A stretch of DNA of 6,051 bases from Oligoflexia bacterium. GTDB taxonomy: Bacteria; Bdellovibrionota; Bdellovibrionia; Bdellovibrionales; UBA1609. The position numbers and the translations under genes are program-made. Positions 1 to 5,641 of this stretch are shown in pieces (within the stretch, counting starts at the first letter, position 1; each line of letters begins with the position of its first letter). The notes beneath the pieces were generated by a model. It did no database searches. It saw nothing but the letters and a program-made list of their open reading frames with translations, and was not told the origin of the DNA. The DNA lies in assembly GCA_026914095.1 (NCBI GenBank), contig JAPPIY010000204.1, forward strand, positions 1 to 6,051. Direction: 5' to 3'.

Positions 1-44
1 TATTAGGCAAAAATCCCAGCCTTTTGACTTCCAAAAAAAGGTAT

Positions 45-62
45 GACTATAGTCTTTTTATA
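45..62 (+). promoter_or_regulatory. palindromic element GACTATAGTC, copy 1
   Basis: Positions 45-54 are the perfect palindrome GACTATAGTC. With the following TTTTTATA it forms an 18-mer that is 16/18 identical to the minus-strand sequence 4941-4924 in front of the VWA gene. In both places the element points toward the downstream gene. A third copy of the core is at 2816-2825. TATACT at 59-64 would serve as a -10, and TTGACT at 24-29 lies 18 nt before TATAGT (48-53) inside the palindrome, so this may be an upstream promoter or an activator site for the coiled-coil gene. The repeats are directly visible; the function is inferred. Confidence 0.45.
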
Positions 63-96
63 CTAAGCATAAAACTTTTCAAAAAATTTTAAATTT

Positions 97-128
97 TTGA
101 CATTTTTTTTAATTGCTGAAAGTATAAA
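97..128 (+). promoter_or_regulatory. putative promoter of the coiled-coil gene, giving a leaderless start
   Basis: TTGACA at 97-102 is a perfect -35 hexamer, preceded by A/T tracts (70-98) that could act as an UP element. The -10 could be AAGTAT (120-125, 17-nt spacer) or the better-looking TATAAA (123-128, 20-nt spacer, which is long). Either puts transcription initiation at about 132-135, on top of the ATG at 134. No Shine-Dalgarno sequence fits in the few bases before the start. Confidence 0.5.
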
Positions 129-133
129 GAGAA

Positions 134-2410
134 ATGGAAACAAGGAAAGACAGTAAAAGCTCTCAAGCGGATCAACAGCCCTCTCAAGAAAAAAGCTTTT
201 ACGATTTGATTCAACCGGAACAGCTAGAGCTTTTATATAAAAAAAATGAGCATCTGCTGGATCGACTATCAAAAACAGGACGGGAGAACACCCTCCTTCA
301 TATTAAACTTTCCTCTCTAAATAAAGAAAAAGCCCGACTCGGAAACAAAACCGCTATTTTAGAAAGCAAGCATTCTGCCTTAAAAAATCAAATTTCGCTG
401 TTTGCCAGACAGCACCGTGAGTTTAACTCTCAATCCAAGCAATTAAAAGCCCAATTGGAGCAAGCCTATCAGCTCAAAGAGCCATCTAAAAATTCCCCTC
501 TATTATCCGATTTAAAAAAGGAGGGGACAGCCCTAAAAGAAAAACTCTTCGCTCAAAAAGAAGAAATCAAACGGCTGAATGTGTTTAAAAAAAGAGAGCA
601 AGTTTTTATGAAACAAATTGCAAACCTTCAAGAACAGCTCAAAAAACAAAAAGAGGAAAAGCCACAAAGCCTTCAACAGCCCAGCCAAAAGGCCTTGGCT
701 CAATCCTTGAAAGAAAAGATCAACCCGCTCACACAGGCAAAAAACCAGCTTTCCTCTCAATTTAAAAACAGAGACAAAAGCTCAATACAAGCCTTAAAAC
801 AGGCTGAGAAAAAAAATCAAGTTATCGCAAAACACAACAAAGAGTTAAAGAATCAAATCCGCCGGCTGTCAGCACAAAATAAAGGAAAAGAAAATCAATT
901 TAAAAAACTAGAGCAAGAAAAAAACAAGCTTTCTGCTGTATCTCAAGAAGAATGCAAAAATTTAAAACAAGCTCTTGAAAAAACAGAGCAAAACAGCCAA
1001 GAGCTGACAAGGCAAAACCACCTTTTAGAAGAGCAAAATAATAAACTAAAAATACAAATCAACTCCTTTGATAAAAAAACTCAAAGTTTTAAAGATCAAG
1101 AAAAACAACTCATAAAACAAAAGAAGAGCCTACAGAATCAGATCAATCAAAGTATAAAGCAAAAAAACCAGTTAGAGAAAATTTTGAACAGCAAAGAAAC
1201 CGCTCACAAAAAAATTCTAGAAGAAAACAATCAAATTAAAAAGTCTTGGAATGAAGAGTTAAAAAACCTAAAAAAACAAAAAGACATTCTCTCGCAGGAA
1301 AATAAAAAAATAAAATTTTATAAAAAAGAAATCCAAGAGCTAAAAAAACATCAAGAAGACAGCGGCGCCTACAAAAACCAAATTTTTGAGCTTAAAAAAC
1401 AAAAAGAGCAGTTGAAATTTCAATTTACTGAGCAGTCTAATCTTTTTTCAAAACAGCTTTCCTTTTTAAAATTTCAGTCAGAGAATTTAAAGAAAGCCTT
1501 AAGCCTGCAAAAAACAGGCTTTGAGCAGGCCATGCTCTCTTTTCAAAGAAAATATATTAAACTTTATGAGGAAAACACATCTACTCAAAACAAATACAAG
1601 CAACAGCTTAAAGAAAAAGAGCTGTCACAAAAGCAAACCCATCAAGTCAAAGAAAAGCTGTTAAAAGCAACTCAAGAAAGCCTACAGAAAATCAAAGAGA
1701 AAAAAGACAGACAAATTCAAGAGCTGACAGGAGAGCTAAAAGCCTTTAAAGAAAATAATTTGGAATTAGAAAATCAAATTCAAGAGCTAAAAACAAAAGC
1801 GCAGAAAAGGTTTTTAAAAGAAAAGAAAAATCTCCAAGAAGAAATTAAAAATCTACAGTATTCTAAACACTCTCAGTTGTTGCAATGGGAAGAAAAACAA
1901 AACTTGGAAAAAGAGAAATTAAAAAGCGCTTATGAAAAACAAATTCAAAATTTAGAGCAGGTATGGAATAAAAAATTAAAGCACCTCCATATAGAAATGG
2001 AAAATGACCTGTGTGGTGAAAAACAGCGATTTGAAGTTTTCAAAAAAATCAAAGAACAGGAGACAGAAGAGCTGAAAGAAAGCCAGTTTTTACTGCAAAA
2101 AGAAAATCAAGAGTTAAAAAGCAATAAGTTCGTGTTAGAGAAATCCCTACAAGAAACAAAAAACCGTATAGATAAATATTCAAAAGATTCCCTGCTCTCA
2201 AAAGAGCAAAATGAAAAACTCAAAGTTTTATGGCAGGAGTTGCAAAAAAGAGCAGAAACACAAGATCAACAGATTCGCTCCTTGCAAAAACTCAATCAAT
2301 CTTTAAGTGTTTCTTTAAATGAAGTGAAAAATGAGAAAAATAAACCCCAAGGAAAATCAAAGCCAGCTAGCCCTCGCCCTCATGTTTTAGCGGATATTCA
2401 CTTTGAATAA
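134..2410 (+). CDS. long coiled-coil protein, 758 aa, function unknown
   Basis: The protein is dominated by Lys, Gln, Glu, Asn and Leu in heptad-like order from about residue 25 to 735. Prolines break the first third (residues 117, 122, 177, 183, 198), then none occurs between Pro198 and Pro738, so that segment could form an almost continuous rod; at about 0.15 nm per residue this is roughly 80 nm. There are only two cysteines (274, 627), no signal peptide and no membrane segment, so it is probably cytoplasmic. The last 20 residues form a Pro-rich tail ending in DIHFE, a possible anchoring motif. I recognise no family; SMC-like head domains and Walker motifs are absent. A cytoskeletal or scaffold role, like bacterial intermediate-filament-like proteins such as Bdellovibrio Ccrp, is possible but is analogy only. 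The next gene is convergent and overlaps its 3' end by 44 bp. ATG 134 is chosen because a promoter abuts it. Confidence 0.9.
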   Translation: METRKDSKSSQADQQPSQEKSFYDLIQPEQLELLYKKNEHLLDRLSKTGRENTLLHIKLSSLNKEKARLGNKTAILESKHSALKNQISLFARQHREFNSQSKQLKAQLEQAYQLKEPSKNSPLLSDLKKEGTALKEKLFAQKEEIKRLNVFKKREQVFMKQIANLQEQLKKQKEEKPQSLQQPSQKALAQSLKEKINPLTQAKNQLSSQFKNRDKSSIQALKQAEKKNQVIAKHNKELKNQIRRLSAQNKGKENQFKKLEQEKNKLSAVSQEECKNLKQALEKTEQNSQELTRQNHLLEEQNNKLKIQINSFDKKTQSFKDQEKQLIKQKKSLQNQINQSIKQKNQLEKILNSKETAHKKILEENNQIKKSWNEELKNLKKQKDILSQENKKIKFYKKEIQELKKHQEDSGAYKNQIFELKKQKEQLKFQFTEQSNLFSKQLSFLKFQSENLKKALSLQKTGFEQAMLSFQRKYIKLYEENTSTQNKYKQQLKEKELSQKQTHQVKEKLLKATQESLQKIKEKKDRQIQELTGELKAFKENNLELENQIQELKTKAQKRFLKEKKNLQEEIKNLQYSKHSQLLQWEEKQNLEKEKLKSAYEKQIQNLEQVWNKKLKHLHIEMENDLCGEKQRFEVFKKIKEQETEELKESQFLLQKENQELKSNKFVLEKSLQETKNRIDKYSKDSLLSKEQNEKLKVLWQELQKRAETQDQQIRSLQKLNQSLSVSLNEVKNEKNKPQGKSKPASPRPHVLADIHFE

Positions 2411-2771
2411 AAGACAGTCCGTCTCTCTCAGTCTGTATTTCCTGATTGTTGGAAAAAGATAAAACAGCCTCTTCCTCACTGGGAAAAAGAAGAGAGTCTA
2501 AACCTTCATTTGTAAAAATTTTTTCAAATTCAGAGCTAGCGCAACAGATCTTCAAGTTATTGTTTTGTTTTACAAAGTCTAAAGTTTTAGAAAAAACTCC
2601 AACTCCTGTAGAGCCTACAAAAAACAAGAATTTTAAATTAAAAACTATCTTCCTTTTCTTTAGATTTTTATTGGAGCAAAAAGACTGGAGATGATCCACT
2701 CCGCTCATGTCTAAATTCCCCTCCAGATCAAAAAAGTAAATATCTCTGTCTTTTCTTAAACGAGTCTTCAT
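2367..2771 (-). CDS. STAS-domain protein (anti-sigma factor antagonist-like), 134 aa
   Basis: Residues 1-105 follow the SpoIIAA/RsbV STAS pattern: an N-terminal strand with EGNLDMSGVDHL (17-28), a central strand and loop at KIVFNLKFLFFVGSTGVGVF (41-60), then NLKICCASSEFEKIFTNEGL and DSLLFPSEEEAVLSF (92-106). In SpoIIAA the loop reads DSSG and the second Ser (Ser58) is phosphorylated by an anti-sigma kinase. Here it reads G53-S54-T55-G56, so Asp is lost and Thr occupies the phosphosite; Thr is phosphorylated in some STAS proteins of the RsbR type. A polar tail of about 28 residues follows the domain. The protein is soluble, with no membrane segment. No anti-sigma kinase is adjacent, but a PP2C-like gene lies about 2.2 kb away. 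The stop lies inside the convergent coiled-coil gene (44-bp overlap). No Shine-Dalgarno sequence precedes the ATG. The fold is confident; the partner is unknown. Confidence 0.88.
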   Translation of the reverse strand: MKTRLRKDRDIYFFDLEGNLDMSGVDHLQSFCSNKNLKKRKIVFNLKFLFFVGSTGVGVFSKTLDFVKQNNNLKICCASSEFEKIFTNEGLDSLLFPSEEEAVLSFSNNQEIQTERDGLSFIQSEYPLKHEGEG

Positions 2772-2777
2772 TAGCTC

Positions 2778-2783
2778 AGCATA
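2778..2783 (-). promoter_or_regulatory. possible -10 box of the STAS gene
   Basis: On the minus strand TATGCT ends 6 nt before the STAS start codon (2769-2771). No good -35 lies at the expected distance (TTTTAT at 17 nt). The spacing would give a transcript starting at or next to the ATG. This is weak alone and is listed because the other genes show the same arrangement. Confidence 0.25.
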
Positions 2784-2811
2784 GCAGAAGAGCAGAAAAA
2801 ATAAAACTTCC

Positions 2812-2829
2812 CATAGACTAAAGTCTATG
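2812..2829. promoter_or_regulatory. 18-bp palindrome containing GACTAAAGTC, copy 2
   Basis: CATAGACTAAAGTCTATG is a perfect inverted repeat of 8-bp arms around AA. Its core GACTAAAGTC (2816-2825) is identical to 4932-4941 and differs by one base from 45-54. It lies between the divergent STAS and Fur genes, with its centre about 50 bp from the STAS start and about 97 bp from the Fur start, so it could be an operator for either. The regulator is unknown. Confidence 0.5.
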
Positions 2830-2858
2830 ATATTTAGAGGCTTTTCATGAAATATAAA

Positions 2859-2873
2859 TGAGAATGATTATTA
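2859..2873. promoter_or_regulatory. Fur box upstream of the Fur-family gene
   Basis: TGAGAATGATTATTA matches the 7-1-7 Fur site TGATAATnATTATCA at 12 of 14 defined positions. The second position of the left half is G, as in Fur sites, rather than the T of PerR boxes. It ends 6 bp before a TTGACT -35 hexamer, where bound repressor would plausibly block RNA polymerase. This indicates autoregulation of the downstream gene and possibly control of the divergent STAS gene. Confidence 0.7.
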
Positions 2874-2879
2874 TTTTTA

Positions 2880-2909
2880 TTGACTTTTCTCTTTCCCCCG
2901 CTTTAACAT
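2880..2909 (+). promoter_or_regulatory. putative promoter of the Fur-family gene
   Basis: TTGACT (2880-2885) is followed after 18 nt by TAACAT (2904-2909), a weak -10. This predicts initiation at about 2916, within a couple of bases of the ATG at 2918. The bases before the ATG (ATAAAAGCCT) contain no Shine-Dalgarno sequence. Confidence 0.4.
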
Positions 2910-2917
2910 AAAAGCCT

Positions 2918-3427
2918 ATGAAAGCCAGCCAACTGCCCTTAGGAAGCCAGCAAGATGTTTTAATTGAGCCTAGAAAATCTTTAACAGATGAAGGCTTAAA
3001 AGATATTTTAAAAAAATGCGGCTTAAAAATAACAGAACAGAGAATAGCCATTTTAAAAGCTTTAAATTCGGGCCCGCGCTACCATAAAACAGCTCAAGAC
3101 ATTTTAGATGAAGTTAAAAAGACAAAACCTTCCTTGGGATTTGCGACAGTCTACCGCTTTTTAAAAAAATTAACTCAAGCTCAAATGATTTCAGAAATTT
3201 CTATGGGGGCTGGCTCCTCTTGCTATGAGTTAAAGTCCAATCAGTTCCATTATCACATTGCCTGCGTGAGCTGTGGAAAAATTGTTGAATTTAAAAACAA
3301 ATTGGTGGAAAACACCTTGCAGGAAATTGTTTCAGGGAAAAACTACAAAATGCAAAATCAAGTGGTGGAGATTTATGTCACTTGCGATCAATGCCCTAAA
3401 ACCTCTAACAAAAAATCTATTGAATAG
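2918..3427 (+). CDS. Fur-family metal-responsive repressor (Fur-like), 169 aa
   Basis: This is a DNA-binding repressor that uses a divalent metal, probably Fe2+, as corepressor. The winged helix spans about 25-92, with GLKITEQRIAIL (35-46) and the recognition helix near ATVYRFLKKL (76-85). The dimerisation and metal domain follows. Against E. coli Fur, all five ligands of the regulatory site appear conserved: His56 (H33), Glu104 (E81), His111 (H88), His113 (H90) and Glu124 (E101). Glu rather than Asp at 104 and 124 argues against a peroxide-sensing PerR. The structural zinc site is intact (C116/C119, C156/C159). The other E. coli site is mostly lost (H87 is Phe110, D89 is Tyr112, H125 is Thr155). 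An N-terminal extension of about 25 residues is unusual, but I see no later ATG, GTG or TTG start before the domain. A Fur box lies upstream. Zur or Mur specificity cannot be excluded. Confidence 0.93.
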   Translation: MKASQLPLGSQQDVLIEPRKSLTDEGLKDILKKCGLKITEQRIAILKALNSGPRYHKTAQDILDEVKKTKPSLGFATVYRFLKKLTQAQMISEISMGAGSSCYELKSNQFHYHIACVSCGKIVEFKNKLVENTLQEIVSGKNYKMQNQVVEIYVTCDQCPKTSNKKSIE

Positions 3428-3439
3428 GAAATTAAACTG

Positions 3440-3454
3440 AGATAATGATTTTTA
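3440..3454. promoter_or_regulatory. second, weaker Fur-box-like sequence
   Basis: AGATAATGATTTTTA, in the 33-bp gap between the convergent Fur and VWA genes, matches TGATAATnATTATCA at 11 of 14 positions. The nine bases GATAATGAT equal the start of the classical E. coli Fur box. There is no promoter here for it to control, so it may be chance in AT-rich DNA. No terminator hairpin is visible in this gap. Confidence 0.25.
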
Positions 3455-3460
3455 AACCTT

Positions 3461-4873
3461 TTAGTCACAGGGTTGACCGGGAGCCACAGGACAGATCTCC
3501 CGAACTTTTAATCTGGAAGATAGAGGGATATCACTTCTAGGCCTGATAATAAGAGTTCTGCCTTCTATTTCCTGCTCGCTTCTCACCCTAGAGTTATTCA
3601 CATAGAGATCAATACTTTCCGGCTGAGGGCAAGACAAAGACACCCGGCTGATTTGCGCGGAAACCGCCACCCTTCGGAGCTGATAGCCATAATTTCTGCT
3701 ACAAATGGAAATAACCCCCCCTTTCAAAAGATTGCCGTAGCTTTTTAGATCTCTGCCCGCTTCAGACAGCCGCGCATACTCTCTTCCATAATAGCCTCTT
3801 CCAGATCCAGACCCTCCCGCTCTATTTCGATTTTGCTCCTCTAAACAGCGGCTGTCTCCTGGAGGAATAATAATAGAATAAACACTAAAAGTCTTTGTTT
3901 TTTCCTTAAAATGATTGTAAATATTTTCAACCAAAACTTCCGGGTCATCGTTAGCTGTCAGCTGATACTTCTCAAAGTCCGGCTGATTGATATACTCCTC
4001 TCCGCTTCTAATGTCTTCATCACTTAAAATGACAATCATAAAATGCGCGTCTGGCCGGCCAAAAAAAGCGCGATGAGCCGGATTCTTAAGAGCGAGATTA
4101 ACCGCATAAGTCCCCCTTTCATCCGAGCTGGGACAGCCAATCCTCTCTTGAGTCTTCTGCCGATAATACAAGCGATCGTATTTATCCTCAGACTCTTTCG
4201 GTTGGTTTCTTGTGTCACAGCGTTTGGTTTCCTCTCTCTCAATAGCTTTCTTAAAATCCTCCACCACTCGCTGGCTGGGCCGGCCCCCTAAATTTTCATT
4301 TTTTAAGAACTTTCTGTTTCCTATAGGAATAAAACGGCCGTCTTGATAATAGTGATTTCTTACGGGGTTGTACTGATTTCTTTCGAGGTCGTTTGGAGAA
4401 GAGCTTATATCGGTTGTAATAACAGCAATATGGTAGTCCACATTTTTTATATCATTCAAAAAGGAGCTAAACTGCCTGGCCAAACTTCTATGCTCCTCCG
4501 CCATAGAGCTGGAGTTGTCAATTACAAAAAGAATATCCACTTCTCCTAAAGACAGATAATGACTGATCGCACATTCGTCAAATTTTTTTGGTTTTTCTTG
4601 AACAGGATCTTCTGTTTGAGTGGTGTCCCATTCTAGATCTTTTGAGTCTCCTGGAATTTTTGGCTGTTTTTGTCCTATGCATTTCATTTGTGCAGGATTT
4701 TCTCTACAGGAAACAGGACGAATCTGACAGTTTGAGTCCGCCGACCTTTCAGAGCAAGGCAATATTCTCAAAGAACTAAATCTAGTTGGAGAACAGCCCT
4801 GCCCCATTCCCACAAAGTAAATCAAAACCGCTAAAAGCAAAGCTGAACCGACTTTTACAAAATAATAAAACAT
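3461..4873 (-). CDS. exported von Willebrand factor A-domain protein, probable lipoprotein, 470 aa
   Basis: A short basic start and a hydrophobic segment (residues about 8-24) lead to GMGQGC with Cys27, so export is expected. The lipobox is poor (Gly, not Leu, at -3), so lipidation at Cys27 is plausible but unproven. A Cys-rich linker (Cys40, 49, 56, 65, 101) precedes the VWA domain at about 110-340. The MIDAS metal site looks complete: DxSxS at Asp119-Ser121-Ser123, Thr255 in RGTYAVNLAL, and Asp285 in VILSDED. Such domains bind protein ligands through Mg2+. A Gly/Ser/Tyr-rich stretch (352-364) and a short C-terminal beta-type region with Cys414, 461 and 469 follow. The ligand is unknown. I chose ATG 4873 over TTG 4879 because the TTG overlaps a perfect TATAAT. 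The PP2C-like gene lies 72 bp upstream on the same strand. Base composition is clearly richer in G+C than the coiled-coil gene. Confidence 0.9.
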   Translation of the reverse strand: MFYYFVKVGSALLLAVLIYFVGMGQGCSPTRFSSLRILPCSERSADSNCQIRPVSCRENPAQMKCIGQKQPKIPGDSKDLEWDTTQTEDPVQEKPKKFDECAISHYLSLGEVDILFVIDNSSSMAEEHRSLARQFSSFLNDIKNVDYHIAVITTDISSSPNDLERNQYNPVRNHYYQDGRFIPIGNRKFLKNENLGGRPSQRVVEDFKKAIEREETKRCDTRNQPKESEDKYDRLYYRQKTQERIGCPSSDERGTYAVNLALKNPAHRAFFGRPDAHFMIVILSDEDIRSGEEYINQPDFEKYQLTANDDPEVLVENIYNHFKEKTKTFSVYSIIIPPGDSRCLEEQNRNRAGGSGSGRGYYGREYARLSEAGRDLKSYGNLLKGGVISICSRNYGYQLRRVAVSAQISRVSLSCPQPESIDLYVNNSRVRSEQEIEGRTLIIRPRSDIPLSSRLKVREICPVAPGQPCD

Positions 4874-4878
4874 AAGCA

Positions 4879-4906
4879 ATTATAGAATCGGATTCCTTAT
4901 TGTAAA
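4879..4906 (-). promoter_or_regulatory. strong sigma-70-type promoter of the VWA gene, leaderless
   Basis: On the minus strand TTTACA (4906-4901), a 16-nt spacer and a perfect TATAAT (4884-4879) are followed by only five bases before the ATG at 4873. The expected initiation point falls on the start codon, so the transcript should be leaderless. The only AGGA-like sequence lies within the spacer, about 20 nt before the ATG, too far away to act. Confidence 0.7.
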
Positions 4907-4923
4907 ACTTAAAAATTTTCCGA

Positions 4924-4941
4924 TATAACAAGACTAAAGTC
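4924..4941 (-). promoter_or_regulatory. palindromic element GACTTTAGTC, copy 3
   Basis: The palindrome at 4932-4941 (GACTAAAGTC on plus) sits between the PP2C-like stop and the VWA promoter. Read on minus with the following TTGTTATA, it is 16/18 identical to 45-62. Its centre is about 64 bp upstream of the predicted VWA initiation point, a typical position for an activator site. TATATC immediately after could also be a weak -10. Confidence 0.45.
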
Positions 4942-4945
4942 CTAA

Positions 4946-5629
4946 TTAAACAGACAATTGCCCCAGCCAGCAAGGACTCTTTTCATTTTCTGAAGTTAAA
5001 AGCTTTAAAAAATTTTCTAAACTTCGCTGCTCTCTAGGGGTTTTCAGAATCTCCATAGGAATAAAGTCCCTGCTGACAAATAGAAGGCGATCTTCCGGCT
5101 GAAGAGGCAGGCTAAAAACAGGAAAATGGGTGTCAGGATATAAGCCAATAAGAGCGGAAGGCAAGGGAGCCAGCCTCTTTCCCTTTACAGCAAACAAAGC
5201 GGAAAAATCCAAGTTAGCCCCTAGAGACTGAAGGGAAAAGCCGGGTCTGTCCAAATAAACAAAAGGCTGTCCAACTTGAGCAAAAGTGAGTTTTCCCTTT
5301 TCAAAACTGGCAAAAAAAAGCTCATAGGCGAAGACTCCTGTTTTTTCTTCATTCAGCTCTTTAAAAATCCATTCATTGCAGGCCAGCAAGAGATTTCTCA
5401 CTGTATTTTCTTCTCTAGATAAACTTTCCAGTTTAGAATAGGCTCTTGTTTTTTCCTCATCCGAAAAAAAACTTTCATAATTTTGGGCCAGAAAATCCAA
5501 AACCTTAGCGCTTTGATTCCGCGGCCCCCAGGCGGTTAAAAGACAAAACATATTTAAGTCCTCATTGATTCTCAGTTCTGGAAGAGGTCTAAAGCTTTTT
5601 CCTGTAAAACTTTTTTGATCCAGTTTCAT
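4946..5629 (-). CDS. PP2C-like protein lacking catalytic aspartates (probable pseudophosphatase), 227 aa
   Basis: The order of motifs follows a bacterial PPM/PP2C phosphatase. LRINED (19-24) resembles RxxNED. LLTAWGPRNQS (30-40) sits where VADGMGGH is expected. LLLACNEWIF (80-89) matches the AN helix. KLTFAQVGQPFVYLDRPG (113-130) matches the strand carrying AHVGDSRxYLxRxG. SLPLQPEDRLLFVSRDF (173-189) matches LxPGDxLLLxSDGL. At the three diagnostic metal-binding positions Asp is replaced: ADG becomes AWG (33-35), GDS becomes GQP (120-122) and SDG becomes SRD (186-188); no C-terminal DN motif is seen. Catalysis by the usual two-metal mechanism is therefore unlikely, and a binding role is inferred. 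There is no signal peptide. The VWA gene follows 72 bp downstream with its own promoter. The alignment is by eye; the fold call is moderate, and a divergent but active phosphatase is the alternative. Confidence 0.75.
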   Translation of the reverse strand: MKLDQKSFTGKSFRPLPELRINEDLNMFCLLTAWGPRNQSAKVLDFLAQNYESFFSDEEKTRAYSKLESLSREENTVRNLLLACNEWIFKELNEEKTGVFAYELFFASFEKGKLTFAQVGQPFVYLDRPGFSLQSLGANLDFSALFAVKGKRLAPLPSALIGLYPDTHFPVFSLPLQPEDRLLFVSRDFIPMEILKTPREQRSLENFLKLLTSENEKSPCWLGQLSV

Positions 5630-5641
5630 AATTTAATTCTT

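Noticed and set aside
134..2410. SMC/Rad50-type ATPase or chemoreceptor for the coiled-coil gene
   Set aside because: There are no Walker A/B or signature motifs at the ends, no hinge, and no transmembrane or signalling hairpin sequence.
2411..2450. Terminator hairpin after the coiled-coil gene (ACAG...CTGT)
   Set aside because: The stem is only about four pairs with no following T-run, and it lies within the STAS coding sequence.
2446..2694. 82-codon plus-strand ORF opposite the STAS gene
   Set aside because: It is the antisense shadow of a well-supported STAS domain, with no family features or start signals of its own.
2918..3427. PerR (peroxide sensor) identity for the Fur-family gene, suggested by HYH and GKIVEF similarity to B. 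subtilis PerR
   Set aside because: The PerR Asp85 and Asp104 positions are Glu104 and Glu124 here, with Fur-type spacing, and the upstream site has the Fur-type TGA half.
4036..4779. Several 60-80 codon ORFs on both strands within the VWA gene
   Set aside because: All fall inside the VWA coding sequence, whose MIDAS motifs are intact. None shows recognisable domains or start signals.
4874..4879. TTG at 4877-4879 as the start of the VWA gene (two residues longer)
   Set aside because: It overlaps the perfect TATAAT -10 box, so it would lie upstream of the predicted transcript start. ATG 4871-4873 is a better codon and the signal peptide is unaffected.
4782..4973. 63-codon minus-strand ORF spanning the PP2C-VWA gap
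   Set aside because: It runs through the VWA promoter and overlaps both real genes in another frame; nothing recognisable is in its translation.
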